Both the position numbers and the translations under genes were made by a program. From Mesodorylaimus sp. YZB2_4 (taxonomy: Eukaryota > Nematoda > Enoplea > Dorylaimida > Dorylaimidae): a DNA stretch of 64,000 bases. The notes beneath the pieces are model-generated. The model worked only from the letters and a program-made list of their open reading frames with translations, had not been told where the DNA came from and did no database searches. The stretch lies in assembly GCA_030248295.1 (NCBI GenBank), contig JASANH010000606.1, forward strand, positions 930,001 to 994,000, in the 5' to 3' direction. Positions 12,201 through 24,600 of this stretch are shown in pieces (the stretch's first letter is position 1; the number at the start of each line of letters is the position of its first letter).

Positions 12201-15200
12201 CTCTAACTTCCTTTGAATCCCGAAGAACGACATTGTTTTGTCGCCACTCAATCTCAGGAGTTGGGGCCCCTCGTACAATGGCTTCCAATAAGATCTTTTC
12301 CCCTTGTTGAACGGTTATGTTTTGCAGGGGGCTTACAAATATGGGCGCTTCCAGTCCTCCTCTTGCTAAAAATGTAGGTGCGTAACGACATTCCACCTTT
12401 TGAATCAGCATAGCTTACGTGTAACAGTCAATTTGGCACTGGTTGCAGCATCGCCGACCGCGTTCGTGGCTCGGCAAGTGTACCTGATGATGGAGAGGGG
12501 CCAGAGCCATGGGCAGAAAGGGAATGGTTAGATGCTGAGAGATTACCTGGCTTCGTCTTCCATTACCGTTTCCTCGACTCGCATACGACAGACCCCATTG
12601 TTGAACGTGGTCTGGTAGTCTGGCACGTGGTCGATGCATTGTTCATTCTAAAGATAATATAGTACAGGATACTAAATTGTTGAACACTTTCGCAACACAT
12701 CCATCCGTCACGTACTTTGTACCAAGAAACCACTGGCGTCGGCTCGCCAGTCACGTGGCACTCGAAAGTGTGTGACGTCGTTTCCTCGACTGTGGTGCTA
12801 TCCAACTTTTTTGTGAAAACGGGTGGCTGCATCCGGACTTGGGGTGTCTCTGCAATGACATATCAAATGAAAATGATGAAAACAATGACCTAGTCTACTG
12901 TGCAGTATATCCCAAGCTCTTATGAACTAGCTTACTGTTGTACGGTCTTACCTTTGACGGTCAATCGGGCCGACGTTTCCGTATTGCCTGCTTCATTAGT
13001 GGCACGGCAAGTGTAAGTGGCTGAATCTTCAGTAAAGGTCTCCTCGATTTTCATGATGCACACTCCATGCTGTGATGTCGAGGTTTCATAGTCAGGATTG
13101 TTCTCGACTGGCACACCATCTTTAAACCATTTGACTTCGGGTTCTGGATATCCAGTCACTTGGCACACGAATTCTACTTTACTGCCTTCCGTCACTTCTG
13201 TTTCCCTCAACGTTTGTACAAAGCGAGGAGGAACCGGAGGTGGCCTTTGGGCGAGCTGCTGCTCCCGTATTTCCTTTTGCCGGATTTCTTCCGTTCTGTA
13301 TGTCTCGGCCAACGAGAATAACTGGTCATTGACCAAGACGAATGAATCGACGATTTCTTTGTACTTTTTCTTCTGTCGTTGCAATTTGTGCTCCGCTTCT
13401 TCGCCTGAATTTTAGTCTCGTGTTTAAAAGGAGTCTATGCGGAACTATAGCTACGTACCATAAAGTACTTTGGCTTGCTTTTCCAGTTCTCTCATTCGTA
13501 TCTCTTGCTCAGCCTGCTTTGGTTTCATGTACCGCTCCAAAGTGCCCATTAACCGATTAGCGTCCTCAGAAGTCTTGGTTTCGGTCACCTTCTTGCCCAC
13601 GTCCACGATGTACTCAGTGGTCTCGCGAATCCATTCTTCCGTTTCTTCAATCAAATGCCAATATGTTGTGGCTGCTGCCAGTTTCTGATTCAGCTCGTCT
13701 AACTCGCGTCGGAAATCGGACCAACGTTCTTTCAACTCATCTGTTCGCTGACGCAATGTTTGGTTTCCGCGGTAAGGACCAGACAACAGCGTTTCAGCTG
13801 TTGTGATAAGACTACGGACTCGGACGTCGGTTTGCTAACGAAGCACAGATCAGTTTTGAGATGGCTGATTCTCCGACAAGCTTGCGAACAACTTACGTTC
13901 ACTTTTCTTTCCACATCACGGAACTCGCGAGTTGCTGCTTGTGCTTCTGAAGCAGACTCCCCTAGACGTGACTTGATGTCACGAACTTGTCTTCTCAGAG
14001 TTTCAATAGTTTCGAAAATCTTAAACAATTGTGTAGTTAGGTTCCCTCTTGCCCAGCCCCCTATTCCATTGTACCTCAACAATCTCGCTCTCGAATTTGG
14101 AGATATGACTATGCTCTTGCAACTGTTGCTGTTGCTCGGCGGACACTCTGTCCCACTTAGTAGCTCTCTCCTCGATCAAAGACGGAATCTTTTCGCATTC
14201 GCGGCGAATTTCTGGCGCCACATCCGGCTGCCTAGCACGCTGCACAATTTGTTGTCCTTCGGTCCTTGCGAATCGTATCAGTTGCTCCACAGTTTGAGTG
14301 GCAGCTTGATGCTCCTGAACTAGTTGCTCCATTCGACTGGTGTCTTGAAGAGGGAGGCGCTCCGGCCGAAACTTTTCTTGCACGCGTTCGATCCATTCGT
14401 CGACCTGTCACAAAAACAGTATTCACACATGCTCTGCGAGTTTATGACCAGTCCAGGGAGGAGGTGTTCCAGATACTGTGCCGAGTGATCCTCAGAAACC
14501 TCCCTAGAAGGTCTGACAACAACGCTCGGAAAAATGGGGCGGGCTTACATTTTTAATAATCGCCGTTACTCTTTATAGACAGGTAGAGTACCCACAAATT
14601 ATCTGCTAACCTAGCAAACACATCTGCTACTCACCTGTTGCAAGTTTTTAAAGAAAGTAATAGTCATGCTCGTTAGCACCTCAAACTGTGTGACAGTCTG
14701 TTGAAATTCTTGATGTGTTTGCATTAACTCATTGACAATTCGTTCCTTCTCGCCCCGAGTGTCTCCTTGGGCGCCTAATGTCTCTGCTGTGCGCAGCAAG
14801 TGCTCCAGTTCTCTTTGAGCCTGTCTGGCTCTGGGCACAAAATCTTGCAGTGCGCGTTCCTGTCGTTCGGCCACGACCAATGGCGGGTGCTCAAAATGAG
14901 TGAAAGCCAAAGAAGCGTCTCCTTTCAGTTCTGAGACATAATGGATGTATCGTCGGCATTCTTTCATGAAAGCGCTCCAGTTGTCCTGGAATTCCTTGTC
15001 TTTTGACAATTTGTTCTGCCAGTCTGTCCAGGTTTCGCGCGCTGAGCGTTGTCTGGTACCGAAATGCTCAAGCAGAGTTTCAACGCAGAGCTGGGCAGTC
15101 CGAACATCCAGACCAGGGTCGTTGATTACAACCCGGCTTTGGACTAGGAATTTCTCCCCCTGCTGCTTCAGTTGCTCGTAGCCTTGTCCTAATGAGTTCC

Positions 15201-18200
15201 ACATATCGTCTAGCTGGCGCTGGGAGGCCGGGTCGTCGCGTGCTGTACGAACCACAGCTTCAAAAGTGTCCATCTCAGCGGCGTACTGAAATAAAGGAAG
15301 CTGAAGAGGCAAATAAGACTGAATAAAGGCGCGCACCTGCATGGCTTGACGATGAAACTGGTGATAGATGTTTGTCAAATCTAGTCTAGTATCAATCGCT
15401 TTTTTCAGACGGTCCCATCGCGTTCGTATGTCGTCGGCTTTTCGTTTCATGTCCTCATAATCAGGGTCACCTGGTTCGCCTTGGACATCACGAGTCCACT
15501 GTAAGAATCGGAGCACATCGGGCTCCTTGTGCTGCAAAGATTAAGCTCTTCTGTAACAAACATCGTCCTCGTTATAAATCCCAAGTGGGTACACTGTATC
15601 TAGCGATACTGCACACCAACAAGAGTGACACTGCTCAGAAAATTAATCAAGACTTACTGCTATATCAGCGGCTATTTGACGATGTCGGTCAAGAAATTCG
15701 CTGACGGCAGGCAGTGTAGTGCCCATGTCCCGGTGCGAGTACAGGAAAGCCTCTCCCACATTGACTAGCCAAGTGTGCAGGCTCGTATACTGCTGCAGAA
15801 AGTCTTGATACTTCTGGCTTCGGGCCAGAGCTTCAGCTTTATGCGCTGTGCACAGTTCGTCCAAAGCCCCCACACGTCTGTCTAATTCGGTCAGTTTGCG
15901 GGCCACGCCCTGGGCTCCAGGTTCATGACTGCCCACTCGCTGGAGTAATGCTCGTCCTTGGGCCAATGCTGGCTGGGCAGTCTCCTGCACACGCGATGCC
16001 AATTCCGCATGTCGCGTAGCCAATGTGCTTCCGTGGCGCGAAAGGCTGAGGGATCGTATTTCCGATTCTAGGTCATCCAATCGCGCGATGGTCTGAAACG
16101 AGCAAATTCTGGTGATCAGAGAGCCATAAATTCAAATTTTATGTATGGTCATATTGTATCGGGCATTCTGTACTGCCATACTAGGAAATAAGACTATTCA
16201 TTCATTTCTTCAGTTCGACTATGAACGACTTACAGAAAATCATGTTTTTAAGCCTTTTAAAATTGAAGCCAGGATGAACCAAAGAATCTTACCGAATGCG
16301 CCGATTTAAAAAAGGCCACAGCTGCTAAAAGTAACTGTCTCCTCAGTTCGGCCTGATGCAACAAATCATCGAAGCGACGTTTGAGATTGCTGCACCGCTG
16401 CAGCAATTGCCCGTCGTCCCTGTGACCCATCGAGACCAGCTGCTCAGCCATCGGATACAAGCGGTTGGCCTTGTCTTGCATCCTCTGAAAGCAATTACTT
16501 AAAACGACTTTGTTCACTAAAGAATTTGAATGCCACTTCTTCCTAACGGGGTATATCAAAAGTTTAACTGCAAAGATGATCCATTTGTTTTTATGCCGAA
16601 CGAACTTTCACAGACCACAAAGGTTTTTTTAAAAGGTGGCAATGTGAATGGTATCTCCATAAATATATGGAATTTACAGCCTCGTCTCATGATTGTCTTA
16701 AGAAGTGCTAAACAAGCAAGTTCGGTTGCGAGCATGCCCTGCCACTCATGAGCTTTTGGTAATTACTTTGAGATACCAAGCAGATCGCTTTATTTCAGTG
16801 CCAATATACTGTAGATGGTTGTACCTTTCTAGCTCTGTCCAAAATGACACTATTCAGGCTGCCCTGACTCTTTCCATGCGAGAGAATTCTCGATCACACA
16901 TCTACTTTTATGTACTAAAGTCTAAATTACGGGTTACCCCTTCATAGTGCTCTAATTTCTCCCGCCTAAGTTAGACTCTATTAAACTTATAGCCGGTCAT
17001 GGACACGTGCCCAGATCCATATGACAGCATCTGCATAGAGAAACACACCCGCGCACAAGAGTACCAGTAATGCCAAAAGGCGTCTGAAGGCATGCACAGT
17101 TGGGTTAGTGCTAATCCCGCCCATACTACCATCACTGACCGAGTGCAGCCACTCAACAAGCGTATGCTTTACAGTTCCATTTGATACCTTGGCGTCAGTG
17201 AGCAGCTCCTCATGGTCTCGCAATAGATAGTCGGCAGATTGTTCCGAATCGCCCAAATCTGTTTGGCGATGCAATGCGTCACCATTTCGATTGATCCAAT
17301 CTTCGATTTGTTGCAATTCATCGATCAGTTGGCAAGCTTGTTGTGATAAGTCCAACTGAGATTTGCGATCATCCCAGGAAGCTTCTAAGCGTTTGCGCCT
17401 GTCGTTAATCCGCAGCATGACATCTTCGATCCGCGCGCATGCATCGAGCGCTTGGCGCGGGCGCCTTTCGTTGTCCACAAATGTGCCAATCTCACGTAAT
17501 TTCTCAATAGTCAATTGACCAAATGTCATTACCTCGACAGCTGCGTCCAAGAGGTCTGAAAGGGGAATGGAAAAAGGTCATTATACCGAGGTAGATCTGT
17601 AATGTTATGAACCAATCTCAAAGTGCTGAAAACACAGCGCAAGAGTTATCCTCAACCAATCACTCCCACTCCCATGATCATGTCTCACCTAATCTCATCT
17701 GGTCATGCTTCTTGCTAATCTGCTTCACGGCCTCCATACTGTCCGCGTTGGGTAGGCTTTGCAAGTAGTTTTCAAGATGATCCATTTGTTCTTTATGCTG
17801 AAATGAAGTTATCCCAAACAACACAGGCTCTTTAAAAGTGGTAGTTCCATACCTTCTGCACAGACGTGAAAAAATTCACTGCTTGCTCAAGCAGATTGGC
17901 TCTAAGCTGCAGCTGGCGACTGAGTTCTTTCCAAGCAGCGCCCAAACTGTCGGCCATTGCTTCATAAACTGCCGCCTCAGGCTCAGGCTGCTCAGACACC
18001 ATTTGATCAGCTTTTGACAAGAGCTCTTCAATGTTGCTTTGCTTCGCCTGAAACCAAAATCCTCAATGTGCAGAGTGCATCGGAATGACGAGGGCTAACA
18101 CTCGAAAATCGTACCTGTAGTTTCTGCATCAATTCTGTATGCTGAGCTTGCAAGGCCAAGGCTTCATTCAGATTGTTACCCACATCGAGCATGGACGGTT

Positions 18201-18524
18201 CCATTTCGTCCACTCGCAGGAACACCCAGTCGGTGCTCTAAAATAGAAACAGAGAAGCAATCAAGTACAGCAGAGAAGCAATCGAGTAGCCCAACATCCT
18301 TGACCCCCATGTGGGATTCCATCGGAAGCTCACACTACCTTTAGCACAGCCAATGTCAACCGAGTTTTATCACCAGCCCTTATGGCGATGGTGCTGATCG
18401 TAGTGGTAGCTTTCGGCGGTCCATTTGCCCGAGTTTGTCTACTGGTCTCGAAGGCAGCTGGATAAGCCAAAGGCACTTCAGCTGTCGACGAAGGACCAGC
18501 TTTAGTGTCGATACCGTTCTCCAT
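9202..18524 (-). CDS. CCDC141: CCDC141-like spectrin-repeat protein with seven Ig domains
   Basis: About 2,050 residues. Exons: 18524-18339, 18237-18115, 18047-17853, 17797-17689, 17555-17188, 16484-16293, 16092-15658, 15531-15337, 15285-14635, 14404-14075, 14019-13897, 13834-13459, 13404-12952, 12849-12716, 12647-12547, 12483-12419, 12365-12202, 12176-11817, 11759-11595, 11374-11044, 10975-10811, 10745-10551, 10472-10306, 10218-10154, 10082-9870, 9502-9202. All junctions are in phase. The N-terminus (TTTISTIAIRAGDKTRLTLA, then EAAVYEAMADSLGAAWKELS) matches the start of vertebrate CCDC141 (STIAVQAGD..., YDAMAETLGEAWDAL). About 1,200 residues of spectrin-like helices follow, then seven I-set Ig domains with C...W...DxxxYxC patterns (first PPRFVQTL, last APDFVQRL). 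A charged tail ends SMQYLRT. Vertebrate CCDC141 has one Ig domain. The role is presumably cytoskeletal or sarcomeric, inferred from family and neighbours. The terminal stop overlaps a GTAGGT donor. Confidence 0.85.
16574..16655 (-). repeat. Partial decayed copy of the exon 4 start and adjoining intron
   Basis: The stretch at 16574-16600 is nearly identical to 17775-17802 (AGATGATCCATTTGTT then TTATGC, with small differences). Weaker similarity continues about 55 bases, including the AAAGG/AAAAGTGG and GTATC/GTATGG donor region. It sits in the intron between exons 5 and 6 and is probably a remnant of an old local duplication. Confidence 0.5.
16987..17187 (-). other. Read-through extension of CCDC141-like exon 5 encoding a membrane tail
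   Basis: If the donor at 17187 is not used, the frame of exon 5 stays open for 66 more codons and then stops with TAA at 16987-16989. The extension contains a clear hydrophobic helix, RRLLALLVLLCAGVFLYADA followed by VIWIWARVHDRL. This would give a short spectrin-repeat isoform of about 390 residues anchored by its C-terminus. Human CCDC141 also ends in a hydrophobic segment. I infer an alternative terminal exon; no expression evidence is available here. Confidence 0.4.
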
Positions 18525-19972
18525 CTTTGGAAAGAGGGGAATACCAGTCGTATCAACTGGATGTTAGAATCGAGACAAACACCACGAATAGCCGATTGCA
18601 AAGGGAGTCGATAAGTGCCCTCGTCGGCCAGTAGCCAGTGCAAGGCACAAGGTGTACTTGCTAGTCCGACCTATTCTACACGTCGCTAATGACTAAGCAA
18701 ACGTTTGTTAGCTTCTCTTCGAGGCGCCCAAGCGAGCTACGTCAATCGTGACTTCCTCTCAACATCACGTGACTGCATCGAAAGTTAGCACAGCTTGAGT
18801 TTTGCAGCCGTTCTGTTCACCTAAAAATTCTTATCCGCTTCAGCTAGTAATGCCACGAGGCGCCCAGCAGGAGTCTCAAAGCGGCGCCTATTTCGCCTCT
18901 GGGCCTCGCTGCGGCTCCTTACGCCTGTGGCCACACATCGTCTTTCCCATAGGCCGGGATGCCATTGCCGATTGCTAGCCGAATCGTGAATCTTGCCTGT
19001 TTCCGACGCGGCAGCTGGGTGGGTGTCTCTCAATTCTTTGTGGGAATACAGCGGCAGCTGGCTAGAACTTATTAGTACCAGCCATGAGTAGGCCTAGAGC
19101 ACTAGGTGTCGGCTATTCCCCAGTCGAAACCCAATTGCTTTCGCAATGGATCTAGTTAAACGGCATCTGAGAAGCGAGAACGCCCTTCGACTACACGCGA
19201 AAAGCAGAAGAATTTTTGATGTTCTTGTGTTTTTTTTACACAAAACACGGCTGTCTAGGCCGACAGTCTGCATCCAGTCATTTTCATGTTTCTTTAACCA
19301 GCATGCAGAGTGCAAACAGCGTCGTTACCTGGCGACACTCTTTGATCCAAGCTGACTGTAGTCGCAATGTTTTCCTGGCCGTCGGCGGAGGCAGCAAGGG
19401 AATATGCTCCACTAATATTGTGTGTGTTTTTCGTCTATTCTTCATTGCTGTCTTTCCAGATCCAACTGTGTCGGGATTCTGAAACAAAGTCTTTGATAAG
19501 GGGAGTTTGCTGTCTTATTGTTAGACACGGCTTGGCCCAAATACAGCACCCCTATACTATACTGCTCGCTAAGGATCTCTCGCATGGGGATAGACTGTTC
19601 CGCACTTCAAATAAGCACAGGTGATTTTCAGGGTCCCTGCACATGTTTCGCCTCAGCGCAGACATGCGATGCCTGACAAAAGGCAAGTCAAAGAAGAATA
19701 AGGTTTATTTAAAATCTAGAAATTCATAAGTAGCTTGCATGAACACAGCAGCGCAAGCTGAGCACGTAGCACGCAGGAAATACGTAGAAGTATCACAGCA
19801 TTGTAATCAAATGGTTTCTCCTAATCTGCTCACCTGAGACTGACACATGCATCATAGATACAAGACTTAGGAAAGAAAGTCTAGCATGGTTTACCTTTAA
19901 CAGCAGTCCGAAAGCACAAATGACACTCTTGGTGCAACTGGACAGCTCCCTCATGCACCCGATTGATAAGTC
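18525..19972. other. Spacer between SESTD1-like and CCDC141-like genes
   Basis: Holds the 3' flank of the SESTD1-like gene and the presumed promoter and 5' UTR of the CCDC141-like gene. Short frames on both strands have no supporting feature. Confidence 0.5.
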
Positions 19973-22900
19973 TTATCGGTACGACGCAGCTGCATTTGAA
20001 GCCGCATTGTTAGCCTCATTCGAAGTTCGATTGTAAGGAGCACTTGAAGAAAGAAGTCTCATTTCACGAACGAGAGCATCCAAGGAAGAAATTGAAATTG
20101 CGTTTGTTCGTGCAGTGTCTGCGGGACGATAGTCATCACTGGAGAACCTAGTTTCCTCTTGGTGCAAGCGCTCTCTGGATCCGAGACGCTTCTCATTCTG
20201 AGGTGAGCTCCGCAAAGGCGACCAATAACCATCCAAAATACGCAATTTCTTTTCTACCTGGTCCAAGTGGGAGCGTATGTCATCGATGGCCGAACGATTC
20301 ACATGGGCTAGCTCCCTGAAAAGCATTTGCTGCAGGACAGTAAGTGGACTGGTTAATCAGGAAAATTTTACTTGCTATCCACAGGGTGTTCCATGCGGGC
20401 AACCAGTGCCTCTGCCATGTGTCGGAGTTCACTAACATCTCCGATTAAATCTCGACGTTGATTTTCGTACCGTCTCAAAATAAGGTTCTTGGATCGCTCT
20501 AGGCCGTTGTCGTAAGAATCACGATCGCGTCGTTGATCAGTGGCACGCGGTGACGTCGGAGCCTTCTGCTCTAATTCGTCTCCTACTCGGGCGCACAGGT
20601 GCTCGAGACGCTCATTCACCTAATGACCGAATTCACCGAATGAACGAGTTTGAAATAAGTAGTCATTGCACACCAACCTGTTTGATAGTGTGATAAAATG
20701 CTTGAGTCAAATTGACACGGGAAACTCGTTCGCTAAGGCCACGGCAGAAACGGGACCAGGCTTCTTCCAATCGATGCGACAAGTCAAAATTGGGCGCCAT
20801 CTCAAAACGAAGGGAGCGGCGCAGTACGGACGATATTTGCATGAGCTGACGACCGTATTCGTACGTGCTCTAAAAATTGAGACCCTTATTTGCAGTTATC
20901 TCCCAGAAGCTGATTTCACTGTTTGGTACGGGATGATGTAACAACGTAAGACTCGCTCCCCATACAAGGCCGTGCGCAAGCGCAAACCAAATTCATACGG
21001 GCATTCTTTATAAACTCACTCTGGCAGTTTGCTCCAATTTTTGGTGGTCACGTCGAATGGTAGCAGCCTCATCAGCATTCATCCCCAACTTGGCATGTTG
21101 GGTCAGCAATGTATCGCAAAGATCGTGAAGCCACTTGATCGCCTGAAATCGATGCATACAAGACAACAGACATTGTCAAAAAATCATTGTGCTTACTTGC
21201 ACAGCGTCACTCTCACAAGTGAACAGTTGCAGCATCTGTTGAAGTTTCAGGCGCCTGACATCGGCCAACTCCTGGCTTCGCTGACGGCGATCTTGTAAGT
21301 CCGATAGCATGTGCCGTACATGGACGAGACCGGGTAAGTAGTCTCGCGTGACTTCGTAACCATGCGTATTCTGTTCCCGGGAACTCAAGCAATCAAGGAA
21401 GTGCTTTCCATCATTCATCACATCGTCATACGCTTTTTCTAAAATCACATCACTGAGCGCCACTTACGGTATTATTCGCCCTACATTAGACTCATTGTCA
21501 GATCAAGAAAGCAAGGCCAACAACAAAGCCACAAACATAGCCAGGATGACTTGCGATGCGCATGGCGTCACATCAAGTGGGGGGGGGGGGGGAAGAATTG
21601 GTGTTTAGACTGTCCGCCCTGGCACAACAAACTGTCACTGCTTAGTTAGGGTGACTTGTGATGTTCAGTATTTACTGTGCCATCTGGGGTCAGGATCAGG
21701 ATGAACAGAAAAGAAACATTGTTGCGATAACAAGATGGCTCTGACTTGATGTCCATTTTGCACTTTGTAGCATGTCAAGACTCAAGACGCTCGTGAGTTG
21801 CTCATATTGTGAATATGGCCGTTCACGGATGAACGAAGGAAAGCGAGACGTGTACATTGCTGTGTCAGTGCGAAGACAAGATCGCGCATATTATTAAAAC
21901 TCATTTAGTTTTCCATCCTAGGAGCAATAAAACAATGATTCCCCAAAATATTATTTGACTATTCACGTTAAAATAAAGTTGATCTCGCCCACACGTCGTG
22001 TCTTACGTTAGTCATATCTAGCGGGATCCCAAAATCGCAAGATAAAAGCGATAAAAAAGCTGCTTACCGATGGAAGCTATCTTCACGTCCAACGATTCAA
22101 TAGCTGATTGAGTACTGGCCACATCATTGGCTGACAACTCGGAGCACAAATTTTCCAGCATTTCGTCCAACTTTGTCGTGAACTGCAAGAGAAGAGAGCT
22201 ACTTTTGTGAGCATGCCTATATATCCAACTCTATCTTACTTCGTCGATCAACTTATGGAACCGGGCAGACAAACGTATAACGTCATTTTGCCTATCAACG
22301 CGATAAAGGAACCCCCTTGTGATCTTGTCCAGGTAATCCCGTTTTCGTTGAATTTCGGACGATTGAGGGTGATTCAAGGCGAGTAGCTCGTCCGCGATCG
22401 ATCGCAGTTCTCCAGTTTGTTCTTCAATTTCCTGCAGCGGTTTTCAAGATAAAGGCCGAGGGCGCATGATAGCGACAGTACAGGCAACATACTCGAGCCT
22501 TATTCTTCAACTGGTCATGATCTCGTCTGAGCTGGTCCGCTTCGTCGCTGGATTCTCCGATTTCGTGCAACGTCAACAGCCATTTCTCGCCGGGGCCCAG
22601 GAGCCAGTCTGACACCTAAAAAACAGATGAACCAAGTCTATGACGGAGTTCCCTGAAAAGGTAGGCACCCACATTATTGACGCCCATCAGGAACTGTTCG
22701 TAGACTGCCTTCTCCGTTTGTTCCCTCTGGGCCTTATCCTTTTCAAATACGATCTTCGCTCTGTCTTCCTTTCCCTAAAAAGACGATGTCTGGTATCTGG
22801 TCACACTGTCACCATTCAGTTCAGTTGCACTACACCTTACCCGGACTTGGCGTAAAACCGCATCAACACGTTGCGCCCATGTTTGGACATCTGGATTCCT

Positions 22901-24600
22901 GAACGATTGGGATGCACCCGATTCCAACAGAATCTCGTCGCCTCGCAAATCGTCCAGCAGTTTTTGGCCTGTTTCAGAAAAGTCTTAACTAGATAACGTA
23001 CGCCATCAATAGAATCAACGTATGACAATAAAAAAAATGAGTGAAGGATACTCTTTCATTTGCTGTTTGTCTCTGTTTAGTCTGATCATCAGGAACACGT
23101 CAAGAAAAGATTCCGCAGAATATTTTCAATTGGCTCACCCTTTGCAATTAACTCGTGCGTGGCTCGCACCCCAGCGGCTGGCACTGACGGTGAGAACTCC
23201 AAACTGTCGTTGGAATCACTCTTTGAACTTGACGCATCCATTGCCAGTAAAGTAGGCGCGCCTTGGGTATCCATATGTTTAAGAATAACTGCACCCTCGC
23301 GGAGGAATGATTCGTATCTCTGAAGACGAACATTGAACCCTACATAATCTGTAAGCATACTGAGGGGAATCAGTGCTCACCGATCTCAAATCCAGCCATT
23401 TCCTATGATCATACAGCAGACTACCATTGAAGATGGTAGGCAACTGACCAATGTCCAGGTGTCTGCTGAGTTTGTGCAACGAAACTACGAATATCTTAAA
23501 TGAAAACGAGCGTCTTTGCAGCACGACACAAGGCGAATCAGAGCTTATTACTTTGAATTCGTACACTTCCAATTTCAAGTCGATTATAATTCGCTGCTTT
23601 TCCAGAAATTGCTCCGGTTTTACAATTATGGTTTGTCGTACTTTTCCATATAGCACGTGCTAAAAACTAATATTTGTTTAGGACTGCGTGAATAATTTAT
23701 TTAGGTTTTCACTGACGAGTTTGAAAATGTCATCAATTGATGTCTAAAAATGGGGTGGGCACATTCCAAATTCTAGTTCTGTATACCTCCCGCTGCACTT
23801 CATGACAACTGCGGTCTGTCCACTATTCGACGATACAAATTGATAGAAAAAGCAATTTTCTACCTGAATGGCTTTCAGCACAGTTTTCAAATATCGTATC
23901 CACGCGTGGCGCATGTCGATCACGATAGTGTATCTCCGAGCGCGAACACTTTCTTCTGGAATCTGCGACAGGTAACTGAGAACCGACACAACATCCGAGT
24001 ATGAGAACTCCACGAAGTCGCCATGTGATGGAAAGACAATGATAGCTCCTCCGTGACGATCGCGCCCGCCTGCAAGTGAGAACACGATTATCAACTGGAC
24101 GCCCGGAGGAGAGGGCGTACTGTACGAGTATGACGTTTTGAGATACCCATGCATGCACGCGGGTAGGGTTATTGAGTGACCTCTCGGCCTAGGAAGTAAT
24201 TATAAAGGTCGCTTATTGAAGGTAGACACCTGACAATGTACTGTACAGTATAGTGACTGGGGTGTCTTCCGGGGCGCTACAGGAAGCAAAATGTCTGACG
24301 CAGTGGAAGGAGCTACGAGCCGAGGGGCACGCCTAATAGAATTTTTAACATTCGCTCGAGCCAGACAAGGTAGACACCTGACTATTTATTTACAGTATAG
24401 TGACTGCGGCCATGAACTTAACCCAGGCAACACGATGGCCATAATAACCTAATTCGAGGTTGCTCGCCGCATGGCTTCCCGCCGTTCACAGGCCATAACT
24501 GCTCAAATAACTCATCAGAAATCGTAGCAGCGATTAGGTACTCACCAGGCAGCAACGCAATTTTCTTCTCCAGTGTTGATGCCAACTGCGCCACGTCCAT
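19973..24600 (-). CDS. SESTD1: SESTD1-like Sec14-domain and spectrin-repeat protein
   Basis: Exons: 24600-24546, 24069-23864, 23659-23552, 23494-23381, 23319-23139, 22968-22841, 22774-22673, 22615-22493, 22431-22240, 22182-22068, 21438-21197, 21142-21020, 20869-20678, 20619-20372, 20315-19973; about 823 residues, all in phase. Residues 1-170 form a CRAL-TRIO/Sec14-like domain of the Trio/SESTD1 type: LLPGGRDRHGGAIIVFPSHG, RRYTIVIDMR, KPEQFLEKQ, GSLLYDHRKWLDL. Spectrin-type helices follow, including ELADVRRLKLQQMLQLFTCE, which closely matches [20 protein letters not shown] in vertebrate SESTD1. The acidic, serine-rich C-terminus (DGYWSPLRSSPQ onward) ends SYR. The family binds phospholipids and TRPC channels in vertebrates. 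The gene precedes the CCDC141-like gene on the same strand. Confidence 0.9.
21579..21592 (+). repeat. Homopolymer run of 14 G
   Basis: Uninterrupted G run inside the 629-bp intron between exons 10 and 11 of the SESTD1-like gene. Its length may be uncertain in sequencing. Confidence 0.9.
24219..24259 (+). repeat. Repeat A, copy 1
   Basis: AAGGTAGACACCTGAC, a 10-base variable spacer, then ACAGTATAGTGACTG. Copy 2 is at 24367-24406. The two copies flank repeat B copy 1. Confidence 0.85.
24262..24368 (+). repeat. Repeat B, copy 1 (107 bp)
   Basis: Starts GTGTCTTCCGGGGCGCTAC and ends GCTCGAGCCAGACAA. It matches 25389-25495 over the same 107 bp without gaps, with only a handful of mismatches. It lies in intron 1 of the SESTD1-like gene. 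The ends show a weak TGTCT...AGACA inverted match. Confidence 0.9.
24367..24406 (+). repeat. Repeat A, copy 2
   Basis: AAGGTAGACACCTGAC, a 9-base spacer, then ACAGTATAGTGACTG. Together with copy 1 it brackets repeat B. Confidence 0.85.
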
